Positions 45,538 to 54,689 are shown, counted from the first letter of the stretch. The stretch is 55,395 bases of DNA from Methanoculleus sp. (GCA_030156625.1 JASGMC010000002.1:1-55395); one strand, 5' to 3'. Notes: generated by a model not told the origin, from the sequence alone. Made by a program: numbers and translations.

Positions 45538-46692
45538 ATGGAAAGTCTGAAGATAGCATTTTTCTGCTGGGAATCGCTGTACGCGGAGCGGGTCGGCGGG
45601 CTCGCAAATGCGGCGACAAACCTCGCCGAGACGCTGGCACGGCACCACGAGGTGCACTTTTTCACCCGGGGAGAGGGGAGAGACGCCGAGGTCAACGGCG
45701 TCCGGTATCACTACTGCCGGCCGACGGGACAGGACATCGTCCGGTACTGCTCCGATATGAGCAGGGGGATGCTCGACCGCTTCAGCGAGTTCGATGCACC
45801 GTCGTTCGACCTCCTGCACTTCCACGACTGGCACGTGGTCGACGCGCTTCGCCAGCTCCGGGAGCGGGAGACCATCTTCACCTACCATTCGACGGAGTTC
45901 GGGAGGAACGGGAACACCTTCAGCACCGGATGGCCTTTTGTGGAGATCTCGAAGATCGAGCGTTACGGCGCATCGATTGCCAAACGCGTAACAGCGGTCT
46001 CCTCGACCCTCCGGCGGGAGGCCATGAGCCTCTACGACATCCCGGACTGGAAGATCGACGTCGTCCATAACGGCATCGTGCCCGCCCATTACCAGGCGGA
46101 CGTCGATCCGGAGGCGGTGAAACGGCGTTACGGCTTTGACCCGGACTCTCCGCTGATACTCTTTGTCGGGCGGCTCGCATGGCAGAAGGGGCCCGACATG
46201 CTGGTGGATGCAGCCCCCAACCTCCTCAGGGAGCACCCCGACGGCCAGTTCGCCTTCATCGGCGACGGGCAGATGCGCCCGGATCTTGAGACCAGAGCCC
46301 GGTCGCTTCCCGTCCGTTTCCTCGGGCGGCTGGCCGATACGGACTACGTCTCGCTCCTCAATGCAAGCGACATCGTCGCCATACCGAGCAGGAACGAGCC
46401 GTTCGGGCTTGTGCTCCTCGAAGCGTGGAGCGCCGGCCGGTGCGTGGTCGCTTCCGACGTCGGCGGGCTATCGGAGAACATCAAGCACGGGACCGACGGG
46501 GTCAAGGTGCAGCCGCACCCGGACTCGATTGCCGAAGGGCTCTCCCGGGTGGCGGATTCCCCCGAAAGGTCGCTTTCCATGGGGCAGGAGGGGCTTGACA
46601 AGGTGAAGGAGGAGTTCCCGTGGAGCCGCGTTGCGGAGCGGATGGAAGGCGTGTACCGGAAACTCGCGAACCACAACACAATCCTCTCCTGA
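45538..46692 (+). CDS. GT4-family glycosyltransferase
   Basis: 384 aa, GT-B fold. N-terminal domain: KIAFFCWESLYAERVGGLANAA (donor/acceptor loop), LLHFHDWHVVDAL, and TYHSTEFGR. C-terminal domain: LILFVGRLAWQKGPDMLVDA and the nucleotide-sugar motif SRNEPFGLVLLEAWSAGRCVVASDVGG with its E-x7-E pair. The opening is like glycogen-synthase-type enzymes. The substrate cannot be named; the neighbouring GalT-like gene suggests nucleotide-sugar or glycogen metabolism. The long open frame upstream is rejected: the ATG at 45538 has AGGGAG ahead and starts the fold. Confidence 0.88.
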   Translation: MESLKIAFFCWESLYAERVGGLANAATNLAETLARHHEVHFFTRGEGRDAEVNGVRYHYCRPTGQDIVRYCSDMSRGMLDRFSEFDAPSFDLLHFHDWHVVDALRQLRERETIFTYHSTEFGRNGNTFSTGWPFVEISKIERYGASIAKRVTAVSSTLRREAMSLYDIPDWKIDVVHNGIVPAHYQADVDPEAVKRRYGFDPDSPLILFVGRLAWQKGPDMLVDAAPNLLREHPDGQFAFIGDGQMRPDLETRARSLPVRFLGRLADTDYVSLLNASDIVAIPSRNEPFGLVLLEAWSAGRCVVASDVGGLSENIKHGTDGVKVQPHPDSIAEGLSRVADSPERSLSMGQEGLDKVKEEFPWSRVAERMEGVYRKLANHNTILS

Positions 46693-46701
46693 CCGCCCGT
46701 T

Positions 46702-47754
46702 TCACGGCAGCATGACGGCTGCAAGATGCTCCATCAGGCGGAACGGGTCCGACGAGACCACGGGTGTCCCTGCGTAGAGTTCCATCCCCCCGATATCCGA
46801 GGTCCGGGAATGGAGGTCGCCCCGGTCCACCACCCACGCGGCGTAATAACCCTCTTCCCCGAGCGGAGGCATATACACCGCCGCGTTATAACTCTGCACC
46901 CCGATGTTCCGGTAGCACTCGAGCACCTTTGCGAGTGCCCCCGCGAGATCGTGCGGCGACTCCGTGACGATCGCGACTTCGTGCTCTTTTCTCGGGGTGA
47001 GGTGCGCCATGACCCGGGCGTTTTTGTAGACGAGCCCGAGGCCGATGACGGTGTGGGCTAAAAAGAGGTCGTCGTAGTATTCGCTCCCGTAACGGCACCG
47101 GTACTCCTCTCTGGCCCTCTCGATCCGTTCCGGAGCGGCATAGGGCCGGTGGCTGAGCAGTACCTGGGCATGGTTGTGCACGACGCTCGCCCCCGCACGC
47201 CAGAGGAAGTTCCAGATGAGGAAGGGGTAGACCGCCCGGGGGTCTGTCTGGTGCGCATCCTGGCACCAGCGGATGGCCACGCTGATCATATCGGCGATCT
47301 GCGGCTCAGCGGTGATGTACGGGTTGGTATCCTTCGCAATGATGATGGCGTGGAGGTAGTCGTACTTGGCGATGTTGCTTGCCGTGATCCAGTAATCGCC
47401 GTCGATCCTCCCGAACGTGTCGGCCGGCGTCTCCTCGAGGGGGTTTGAGAACGGCCCCTCCCCGGCAAGCGCCTTAAGGTCCCGAGTCTCCTCGGCGCGG
47501 GGCGTCAGCACCGGACGACGTGCCCTGACCGAATTGAAGAGCGTGCTCTCGCCCGTATGGTTATTGGTCACCCTGACGATCTGCTGCGTCTCGATATCGC
47601 CGTACTTCTCACGCACCCAATCTTCCATCGCGTCGGGGAAGACCAGGTGCCCGGGTTCGACATACCACGAGTATAACCGGGAGACGAGTTCCTCCATATC
47701 CGGCGCGAGTTCCTTCACGATGCCCGGCAGCCGGGTGATATCCAGCCTGACCAT
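46702..47754 (-). CDS. GalT-like HIT-superfamily nucleotidyltransferase
   Basis: 350 aa from the ATG at 47754 (364 from 47796). The nucleophile motif is VVHNHAQVLLSHRP (H-x-H-x-Q), as in galactose-1-phosphate uridylyltransferase and ADP/ATP phosphorylases. NHTGESTLFNSVRARRPVLTPRAEETRDL near residue 75 resembles the GalT family start of the first half-domain. Substrate unclear. The 42 bases between the two ATGs have third positions unlike the GC-rich rest of the gene, and 47754 has GAGGA ahead, so the shorter form is preferred. Convergent with the glycosyltransferase gene 9 bp away. Confidence 0.8.
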   Translation of the reverse strand: MVRLDITRLPGIVKELAPDMEELVSRLYSWYVEPGHLVFPDAMEDWVREKYGDIETQQIVRVTNNHTGESTLFNSVRARRPVLTPRAEETRDLKALAGEGPFSNPLEETPADTFGRIDGDYWITASNIAKYDYLHAIIIAKDTNPYITAEPQIADMISVAIRWCQDAHQTDPRAVYPFLIWNFLWRAGASVVHNHAQVLLSHRPYAAPERIERAREEYRCRYGSEYYDDLFLAHTVIGLGLVYKNARVMAHLTPRKEHEVAIVTESPHDLAGALAKVLECYRNIGVQSYNAAVYMPPLGEEGYYAAWVVDRGDLHSRTSDIGGMELYAGTPVVSSDPFRLMEHLAAVMLP

Positions 47755-47971
47755 AGGGTCCTCGTATACCGGTCCTGCACCGATAAAGATTCGCATCTGC
47801 CGGGTCCGGCTGGGAGAAGCCTCAAACAGGGTGGATTATTCGCGTTTGTGACCGCGGCGCGCCTCAGGGCATGAAATGGAAGATTTATTGGTTACGAATA
47901 GAGAATATAATCTGAATAAGCAGAGATCCGGCCAAACAGCACTCCGGACATGCGTTCTATGGATAAGGGAC

Positions 47972-50900
47972 ATGGCATTCTTTGATAAACTCCGGATGAA
48001 TATCGAAGGGTTATGGCAGACGAAGGACTATCCCGGCCTGATCGATGCTCTGGACGGTGAAGAGCCCGCCAGCCGCGCCGATGCCGCCCGAACGCTCTCT
48101 GCTCTCGGGGTCTCCGCCGTCCCGGAGATCCTCGGCGCTCTGGAGAATGCCGGTCCCGCATCGCGGCTCCGGATGTCGGAAGCCCTTGCTTCTGCCGGCG
48201 TTTCATCCGTCCCCCTGCTCCTCGCCCTGATCGGCCGGGCAAGCCCTGCCCTGCAGGCATCCATGGCCCGTGCAATCGCGGGGACGGACGGATCGATCTT
48301 TGATGCGCTGCTCTCCGCATTGCACCACGAGCAGCCGGCGGTCCGGAGTGCCGCCGTGATTGCTCTCCGGGGCATGGGCAGGAAGGCGATCCCGCCCCTC
48401 GTCGAAGCGCTCCGCGACAGGGACCGTTCGGTCAGGAGAGAGGCTGCCGGCGCGCTCGCCGCGCTGCACTGGGCGCCCGACGACCTGAAGGAGAAGGTGT
48501 GGTTCTACTACCTCCTGGAAGACTGGGCGGAACTTGCAAGACTCCAGGGGGCAGCCGTCCCGGCCCTCCTCAAGGCCCTTGACAACAAGGAGCCACGGAT
48601 TCGGGGCGAGTCGGCGCGAACGCTCGGGAAGATTCGTGACGCACGGGCTATCCCGGCACTCATCAGGGCGGTGGAGGACCCGCAGGCGGACGTCCGCGTA
48701 CGTGCCGCCGAGGCGCTGGGGGAGCTGGGCAGCGACCGGGCGAAACCAGCGCTGGTCGGAGCGCTCAACGACCCCTGCCACCCGGTGCGGATGGAGGCGG
48801 CCTGGGCGCTCGACCGGCTGGACTGGATTCCGCAGAACGACCTCGAGAGAGCGGGGTACCTGATCGCAAAGGAGCAGTGGACCGAACTTGTCCGGATGGG
48901 GAGACCGGCCATCCCGGCGCTCATCCGGGCCCTGGAGGTCGAGTATTCGGGCGTCCGCACCGGTGCGAGCGAAGCGTTGCGGCAACTGGGGCAGCCCGCA
49001 CTCGACGCCCTGCACGCGGCAGTACGATCGGAGAGCCCTGTGATCCGCGAACAGGCGGAGATCGCACTGGAGTACATCAGGTCGCGACACGAGGAGAACT
49101 CCCGGGTGAGGCCGGTGCAGGCGCCCTCTTCCGATTACGACCGGGAACTCAGAGAGGGGCTTGCCGCCCGGAAACGGATCGTGGGGCGCTTCGGGCCGAC
49201 AGCCAGAACGGGCAACGAGCCCCCCCGTCGCGAACCTCCGCCACCGGCACGGACGGAGACGGATCAACCCGCCACCGGCGCCGGAGCCGCCGTGCCGAAA
49301 CCCCCCGCCCGGCAGGAGGCCGATACCGGTGACCTCGAGGATCTCCTGGAGGGGGACGGAAAGGCCGAAGAAACATGGACCTGGGCAAAGAGTCCTCCCG
49401 CACCGAAGACACCGGTTTCGCTGGACCAGCTCGTTCCGGTCCGCGACGACGGGGAGGCAGCCGATGATGAGAACCCTGCAAAAGAGGACGTTCCTGCTCC
49501 CGCAAAGCCGGACAGAATGGTCCTGCCGGAGCCGGATACCCCCGCCGCACCTCCGGAACCCCCGATGCAGGCCCCTGAGAAGGCAGCACTCGAGCGGTAC
49601 CTTAACGCCCTGCAAAGCGACGACGAGGAGATCCGGGCTGCGGCGGTTGCCGCGTTACGGAGCATGGGGAGTCCGGCGGTCGAGTTCCTCATCATGGCGC
49701 TCGCCGACCCGCACGACGGCGTCCGTATCGCCGCTGCCGAGGGGATCGGCGAGATCGGGGACGCCAGCGGCGTCGATGCGCTGATCCTGCTCACCAACGA
49801 TGCCGGACAGGATGTCCGCAGTGCCGCTGCCGCCGCGCTCGGACGGGCCGGCGATGCGCGTGCGATCGGTCCGCTCATCCGCCTGTTCGGCGACGCGTAT
49901 AGCGGCGTCCGGTCGGTTGCAGCCGCGGCCGTTGCGGCGTTCGGCCCTGATGCGCTTGAACCGCTGGAAGCGGCACTGGACGACCCGGTGCCGGTAGTCA
50001 GGTTGACGGCTGCGAGGGCGCTCGGGCTCGTCGGGAACCCCCGGTCGATACCGCTCCTCATCAGGCATCTCGAGGACCCTGCCCGGGAGGTCGGCGTGGT
50101 TGCCGCCCGGACCCTCGGGGGATTCGGGAACCCCGCAGTCGAACCGCTCGCGGCAGTGCTGCGGGAGGGAGGGAAAGAAGGGCGCCTCACGGCAATCGAT
50201 GCGCTCGGAGGGATTGAGCGGGGGAAGGCGGACGAGGCACTGGCGTATGCCCTGAGCGACGAGGACCGGGAGGTCCGGGAAAAAGCGGCTGCCACGCTCA
50301 TGAGACGGCGCGCAGCGAACATGTGGCAGGGCACCTTCGGCAAAAAAGCCCCCGAGGAAGACGTCTCCACAAAGAGTTCCGCCGGGCAGGCGGACCGGGA
50401 GGAGATCGATACGCTCATCACCGCGCTCAATGACAGGTCGGTGGAGGTGCAGGCGTCTGCTGCCACCCGGCTCATCGCGATGGGGCGGCCTGCCGCCGAA
50501 GGGCTGCTCAGGGTGCTCAAGGACGAGGACCCGGAGATGCAGGTCGCCGCCGCCGGGGTCCTCGGCGAGATGCAGGAGGCGGCGGTCGAACCGCTCATGG
50601 ATGCCCTGAACGACACCGACCGATTCGTCCGGCTCGCCGCCGCCCGAAACCTGGGCAATATCGGAGACGAACGGGCTATCGACGCCCTGAGCGAATCGCT
50701 GCGCAGGGAACCCGACAGCGCCGTCCGGGCAGCCGTTGCAGAGGCGCTGGGGTATATGGGGAGCAGCCGGGTGATAGAGCCCCTGGCCCTGGCACTGCGG
50801 GACAGGGACGAGGCGGTGCAGATTGCCGCCGCCCGGTCGCTCGGATATATCGAGGATCTCCGTGCCATCGAGCCGTTGATCCTGGCGCTCGGCGACGTGG

Positions 50901-51412
50901 ACGACCGGGTCCGGTATGCCGCGCTCGAGGCCCTGAAGGACCCCGGGGACACCACACGGCGCCACCTGATCGGCGCGCTCCGCTCCGGGGACGCAGCGTT
51001 CCGTGCGGGGGTCGCGGAAGCGCTGGAAGCGGGCGGCTGGAAGCCGGAAACCGGTGAAGAACAGACCCTCTATCTTATGGCCCTGGACCGGTGGGCGGAG
51101 GTGGAGCAGGTCGGCGCCGATGCCCTGCCGGTACTTGCAGAGGCGCTCTCCGACCCGTCGATCGAGGTGCGGACAAATGCCGTCAGGGCGATAGCCCGGA
51201 TAGGAGGCAGGGGAGCCGTCGCCCCCCTCATCCGGGCGTTCCAGGACGATGCACTCGTGGTCAGAAAGCGGGCCGAACGCGCCCTGGTCGGTATGGGCGA
51301 TGCGGTGATTCTCGAACTCAACCTGGCGATCGGCATGGTGCGGCCGGAGGCCCGGGAGGGGCTGCAGCGGATCATCCACGAGATCCGCGCGAAAGGAGAG
51401 AGGACGGCCTAG
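47972..51412 (+). CDS. Large HEAT-repeat (PBS-lyase-like) protein
   Basis: 1146 aa, cytosolic, built almost entirely of about 30-residue HEAT-like repeats (for example RSAAVIALRGMGRKAIPPLV; RAAEALGELGSDRAKPALVG; RLAAARNLGNIGDERAIDAL). The repeats fall in two solenoids, about residues 20-370 and 538-1146, joined by a Pro/Glu/Asp-rich linker of some 165 residues. Two diagnostic segments in the N-terminal half, LKEKVWFYYLLEDWAEL and LERAGYLIAKEQWTEL, are repeated near the C-terminus as EEQTLYLMALDRWAEV. It is a protein-binding scaffold; partners unknown. Start ATG 47972 has AAGGGA ahead. The stop overlaps the convergent flavoprotein gene by 4 bp. Confidence 0.85.
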   Translation: MAFFDKLRMNIEGLWQTKDYPGLIDALDGEEPASRADAARTLSALGVSAVPEILGALENAGPASRLRMSEALASAGVSSVPLLLALIGRASPALQASMARAIAGTDGSIFDALLSALHHEQPAVRSAAVIALRGMGRKAIPPLVEALRDRDRSVRREAAGALAALHWAPDDLKEKVWFYYLLEDWAELARLQGAAVPALLKALDNKEPRIRGESARTLGKIRDARAIPALIRAVEDPQADVRVRAAEALGELGSDRAKPALVGALNDPCHPVRMEAAWALDRLDWIPQNDLERAGYLIAKEQWTELVRMGRPAIPALIRALEVEYSGVRTGASEALRQLGQPALDALHAAVRSESPVIREQAEIALEYIRSRHEENSRVRPVQAPSSDYDRELREGLAARKRIVGRFGPTARTGNEPPRREPPPPARTETDQPATGAGAAVPKPPARQEADTGDLEDLLEGDGKAEETWTWAKSPPAPKTPVSLDQLVPVRDDGEAADDENPAKEDVPAPAKPDRMVLPEPDTPAAPPEPPMQAPEKAALERYLNALQSDDEEIRAAAVAALRSMGSPAVEFLIMALADPHDGVRIAAAEGIGEIGDASGVDALILLTNDAGQDVRSAAAAALGRAGDARAIGPLIRLFGDAYSGVRSVAAAAVAAFGPDALEPLEAALDDPVPVVRLTAARALGLVGNPRSIPLLIRHLEDPAREVGVVAARTLGGFGNPAVEPLAAVLREGGKEGRLTAIDALGGIERGKADEALAYALSDEDREVREKAAATLMRRRAANMWQGTFGKKAPEEDVSTKSSAGQADREEIDTLITALNDRSVEVQASAATRLIAMGRPAAEGLLRVLKDEDPEMQVAAAGVLGEMQEAAVEPLMDALNDTDRFVRLAAARNLGNIGDERAIDALSESLRREPDSAVRAAVAEALGYMGSSRVIEPLALALRDRDEAVQIAAARSLGYIEDLRAIEPLILALGDVDDRVRYAALEALKDPGDTTRRHLIGALRSGDAAFRAGVAEALEAGGWKPETGEEQTLYLMALDRWAEVEQVGADALPVLAEALSDPSIEVRTNAVRAIARIGGRGAVAPLIRAFQDDALVVRKRAERALVGMGDAVILELNLAIGMVRPEAREGLQRIIHEIRAKGERTA

Positions 51413-52077
51413 GGCATCCGCCCGGCCGCCTTCCAGTAGTCGTATTCGTGGTGCCAGCGGTCTTTGTTCGCCGTGATCAGGGCCCGCATCCGCTCAAGCA
51501 TCGCGGCGTGGAACTCCTCCTGCTCCGGGTATGTCTCTTTGTTCTCGATGGCTTTTGCGAGCTTCCTGCCGAGTTCGTAGGCTCTCCCTTCCGCAGGCAC
51601 GATCGTCTCCGGGTCTCCCCCGAGGACGATGCCGACGCCGCCCACGGTGTTCGCACCCAGGGTCCGGAGAACCCCGTTGAGGTAGGCCACGACCTCATCC
51701 GCTCCGGACCCGCCCGCCGTGGAGACGGCGCACCCGTACTTCCCGATGAACATCTGGCAGTGGATGGCGTCCGCCATGCGGTCGAGCATGGTCTTTATCT
51801 GGGCGGTGACCGAGTCGATGTAGTTGGGCGACCCGAGGACGATCCCGTCGCTTTCAAGCATCTTCTGGTACAACCCGGCAAAGTCGTCTTTCTTGACGCA
51901 CTCTCCACGTTCGCAGCAGACCAGGCACCCGTTACAGTACTCGATCTGGATCTTGCAGACATCCACGAGTTCTACATCGGCCCCGGCACTCCCCGCCCCG
52001 TCGAGGACGGCCTGAACAAGCCGGAGCGTCTGGCTCCTTGAGGCGCGGGGGCTTCCGTTAATCCCAAGTACTTTCAT
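51409..52077 (-). CDS. Iron-sulfur flavoprotein (Isf-like flavodoxin)
   Basis: 222 aa. N-terminal flavodoxin/FMN-reductase fold: KVLGINGSPRASRSQTLRLVQ (phosphate loop), SDGIVLGSPNYIDSV near 80, and AVSTAGGSGADEVV near 120. A compact cluster motif, C-NG-C-LV-C-CERGE-C (residues about 48-60), is the signature of methanogen Isf, which binds one [4Fe-4S] and FMN and has been linked to O2/H2O2 detoxification. Its four-Cys spacing (C-x2-C-x2-C-x5-C) is within the family range. It could hand electrons to or from ferredoxin. Confidence 0.87.
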   Translation of the reverse strand: MKVLGINGSPRASRSQTLRLVQAVLDGAGSAGADVELVDVCKIQIEYCNGCLVCCERGECVKKDDFAGLYQKMLESDGIVLGSPNYIDSVTAQIKTMLDRMADAIHCQMFIGKYGCAVSTAGGSGADEVVAYLNGVLRTLGANTVGGVGIVLGGDPETIVPAEGRAYELGRKLAKAIENKETYPEQEEFHAAMLERMRALITANKDRWHHEYDYWKAAGRMP

Positions 52078-52135
52078 ATTTCTTCCTCGTTTGTAATGTT
52101 CAGGAGTCCGTATCCGGATACGCTCACCCGCAGCC

Positions 52136-52597
52136 TTACGGGATGTCGTGCGTGACGGCGATCTCGGCGTGATACTGCCGGCCGCAGTCGCCGGGGAACG
52201 GATCGATGGTGAATATCTTCGTTTCGCCCGCCTGGAACCGGGGAGCGAAAACGGTCTCGGTCGCCCGGATCATATTGCTTTCGTCGTCGACCAGCATGAA
52301 CCGGATGACGACGTTTCTTGCGGGCGCATCGCCGGTGTTGGTCACGGTTCCGGTCACAATCCAGTAACAGGAGCCGTCGGTGCGCAAATGCTTCTCCGGT
52401 GCGGTAACGCTGGCAGAGAACGACGGCTGCGGCCCGGCAGGCGAGTAGGTGGTGTGAGCAGCCGGTGTCACCTCCGGCGTCGGGGTGGGCGTTTCCGACA
52501 CCCCGGAGGTTCCCGTGCAGCCTGCCGTGGCAACAGCGCCGACGAGGCAGCCGAGGAGCAGAAGGAGCACAAGGCTCTTTCCAGAGACATCCTGCAT
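52136..52597 (-). CDS. Secreted lipoprotein, FxLYD-like
   Basis: 153 aa. Signal peptide LVLLLLLGCLVGAVATAGC with a lipobox-like AGC at about residue 26, then a Thr/Pro-rich spacer (TPTPTPEVTPAA) typical of archaeal surface proteins, then a beta-rich domain (WIVTGTVTNTGDAPARNVVIRF...FAPRFQAGETKIFTI) that fits the FxLYD or NEW3-like interaction folds. No enzymatic motif. About 59 bp before the flavoprotein gene, same strand. Confidence 0.75.
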   Translation of the reverse strand: MQDVSGKSLVLLLLLGCLVGAVATAGCTGTSGVSETPTPTPEVTPAAHTTYSPAGPQPSFSASVTAPEKHLRTDGSCYWIVTGTVTNTGDAPARNVVIRFMLVDDESNMIRATETVFAPRFQAGETKIFTIDPFPGDCGRQYHAEIAVTHDIP

Positions 52598-52753
52598 GAT
52601 GGTTCATCGACCGGAGAGGTATATAACGGATACGCAAGCGCATCCGGCAGGTACGACGAGCCTCCGACTGCCGACCCGCCGCCCGGGCAGGACCCGGGGA
52701 ACGATTTATATGCTCTCCGGATAAGGAGCCAGCCGAAACCGGGAGGAGTGCCG

Positions 52754-53242
52754 ATGAGCAGGGAGAGCGTAGAAACCGTCGGGACCGTGGAGGTCTTCAA
52801 CGCCGTAACGGGAGAGAGGGAAGAGGTCGAGAGGGTCGTCAAATCCGACGAGGAGTGGCGGCGCCAGCTGACGCCGGAACAGTTCTCCGTTGCCCGGAAG
52901 GCAGGCACGGAGCCGGCCTTCACCGGGAAGTACTGGGACTGCAAGGAGGACGGCCTGTACGTCTGCGTCTGTTGCGGCAACCACCTCTTCTCCTCGAAGA
53001 CGAAGTTTGAGTCGGGGACCGGCTGGCCGAGTTTCTGGGAACCGGTCTCCGACCAGAACATCAGGACGGATCTCGACAACCGGTTCCTCATGAGCCGGAT
53101 TGAGGTGCTCTGCAGGCGGTGCGACGCCCACCTGGGCCACGTCTTCGACGACGGGCCGCCGCCGACCCACAAGCGCTACTGCCTGAACTCGGCGTCGCTC
53201 CGGTTCGTGCGGCAGAAGGATCTCCCCGGGCGGCACGAATAA
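52754..53242 (+). CDS. msrB: Peptide-methionine (R)-S-oxide reductase
   Basis: 162 aa. MsrB repairs R-methionine sulfoxide. Catalytic Cys in RYCLNSASLRF (near residue 143); zinc Cys pairs CVCCG near 75 and CRRCDAH near 120; FESGTGWPSFWEP and LGHVFDDGPPPTHKRYC are family-defining. The frame opens far upstream, but the ATG at 52754 has GGGAGGAG at 52741-52748. An N-terminal 35-residue extension precedes the domain. Confidence 0.95.
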   Translation: MSRESVETVGTVEVFNAVTGEREEVERVVKSDEEWRRQLTPEQFSVARKAGTEPAFTGKYWDCKEDGLYVCVCCGNHLFSSKTKFESGTGWPSFWEPVSDQNIRTDLDNRFLMSRIEVLCRRCDAHLGHVFDDGPPPTHKRYCLNSASLRFVRQKDLPGRHE

Positions 53243-53272
53243 TTATCCTTTTGCGGCGCCGACCTCTGATCA

Positions 53273-54019
53273 GTGACCGACCATTCATCCGCCTGGGACG
53301 AGGACTACCGGAGGCGGGGAAACCTCTGGGGCGGAGCGCCGGCGCCGCTCCCGGACCTCCCCGCCGATGCCGCCGTCCTCGAGATCGGCTGCGGGAACGG
53401 CAAGACCCTCGGGGCACTCGTCCGGCGGTTCCCGTGCGTGACCGCGGTCGACATCTCTCCCCGTGCCGTCGCCCTTGCCCGGCGGCACCCGACAACGGCG
53501 GCGGCCTCTCTCGCCGTTGCCGACGCCCGGCGCCTGCCGTTTCGAGATGCGGCGTTCGATGCGATCATCCTGGTCCACATCCTCGGCCACCTGCCCCTCC
53601 CGGACCGGAAGGCCGTGGCATCCGAGGTCTTCCGGGTGCTCAGGCCGGAAGGGACGGCTTTCTTTCGTGGGTTCTCCGTCGAGGATATGCGTGCCGGGAA
53701 GGGAACGGAGACGGAGCCGCAGACCTTCCGGAGGGGCGAGGGCATCGTCACCCACTACTTCACCGAGGCCGAGACTGCGGAACTCTTCGCACCGCTCGTC
53801 CCGGTCTCGGTCCGGACGCACCGCTGGCGGATGCGGGTCAGGGGCAGGGACCTCCCCCGGGCCGAGGTGGAGGGGGTTTTTCGGATGCGACGGGCCGAAG
53901 TGCGATGTTCCGGAGGAACGGAGCGTGAGAAACCCGAAGGGTTTCGAGGGCCGGAGTTTGAGAAAACGCGAAGCGTTTTCGAGGGGCGACGCTCCGGAGT
54001 GCGACCGAAGGGAGCTTGA
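53273..54019 (+). CDS. Class I SAM-dependent methyltransferase with repeat-derived tail
   Basis: 248 aa, GTG start. Rossmann motif I is VLEIGCGNGKTLGAL near residue 36, then TAVDISPRAVALARR, ADARRLPFRDAAFDAIILVHILGHL and LRPEGTAFF. Substrate unknown. The last 40-45 residues (from FRMRRAEVRC) are read through the C-GNA-G hairpin cluster at 53907-53984 and are not conserved-looking, so the native C-terminus has probably been replaced or extended by the inserted repeats. Confidence 0.8.
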   Translation: MTDHSSAWDEDYRRRGNLWGGAPAPLPDLPADAAVLEIGCGNGKTLGALVRRFPCVTAVDISPRAVALARRHPTTAAASLAVADARRLPFRDAAFDAIILVHILGHLPLPDRKAVASEVFRVLRPEGTAFFRGFSVEDMRAGKGTETEPQTFRRGEGIVTHYFTEAETAELFAPLVPVSVRTHRWRMRVRGRDLPRAEVEGVFRMRRAEVRCSGGTEREKPEGFRGPEFEKTRSVFEGRRSGVRPKGA

Positions 54020-54061
54020 GCACCGGAGGTGCGAAAAGCGGAGTTCAAGCACCGCAGGTGC
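53907..54061 (+). repeat. Cluster of C-GNA-G hairpins
   Basis: In order: GTTCC-GGA-GGAAC (53907-53919); AAACCC-GAA-GGGTTT (53930-53944); AAAACGC-GAA-GCGTTTT (53962-53979); GCACC-GGA-GGTGC (54020-54032); GCACC-GCA-GGTGC (54049-54061). Most are flanked by GA on the left and GA on the right that can form tandem G.A mismatches (CGAT/GGAG, TGAG/CGAG, TTGA/GAAA). Stem letters differ while pairing is kept. Confidence 0.8.
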
Positions 54062-54254
54062 GAGGGAGGGATAGGGATAGTGAGCCTGGGACGGCTGAAT
54101 TCTGCTCGCCGGGTTTGCATAATGTGAACCTTCGGTGCTTGAACATCGGCTCTTTGGATTGTCGTTCTTCGGAGCGTCGCTCTTCGACCCAATAGAGCGT
54201 CGCCATTGGGAAGGTACAGAGGTAAATAGGGCCCGCTTTTCTTCTACAGTCCCA

Positions 54255-54415
54255 GTACAGTGGACCGTGGGAATATCGCGTCTGGGGGAGAGCGACTGGC
54301 CGTAGGGCAGGAACTCGAGAAGAACGAAGTTCTTCGAGGGGTTTCAGGGGAGGGGGGAGACCCCCCTCCCCTGTCCCCACCCCCATGGCGATATCCACTG
54401 GAAAGCCGTGTACTG
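54255..54415 (+). repeat. Dispersed ~150-bp element, copy C
   Basis: Ends run GTACAGTGGACCGTGGGAAT and, on the other side, GCGATATCCACTGGAAAGCC followed by GTGTACTGT. It shares the GGGGAGGGGGGAGACCCCCC core and the CGAG-flanked GAA hairpin (54317-54339, arms AAGAAC/GTTCTT) with copies A and B, but part of the core is rearranged. The surrounding 54020-54848 holds hairpins, this element and no gene I would defend. Confidence 0.75.
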
Positions 54416-54689
54416 TTTGTACGACTAAAGTGAAGGGAGTATGAGTAATAAAAATCCACGTGAACTATAATTTGAGTACTGAAGGTGCAAGTTGCGCGCC
54501 CTACTGGAAATCCGTGCTCGATGGTTGCAGTTGACGAAAACCCGGATTCCAATTCCACCCGGCACAAACAACACCCCATTATTCCAGCACGTTCGCACGG
54601 AGCACAAACGCCGCAACGCCCGCGGGCCGGCAACCCCGGCGGCGGCGCACTGCGACCGGCCCCGCCCTCCGGGGGCCGGAACCGGGGAC

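Noticed and set aside
45428-45550. Upstream ORF of about 40 codons in the GT4 leader
   Set aside because: Starts near the predicted transcript start and overlaps the gene, but has no ribosome site and no supporting evidence.
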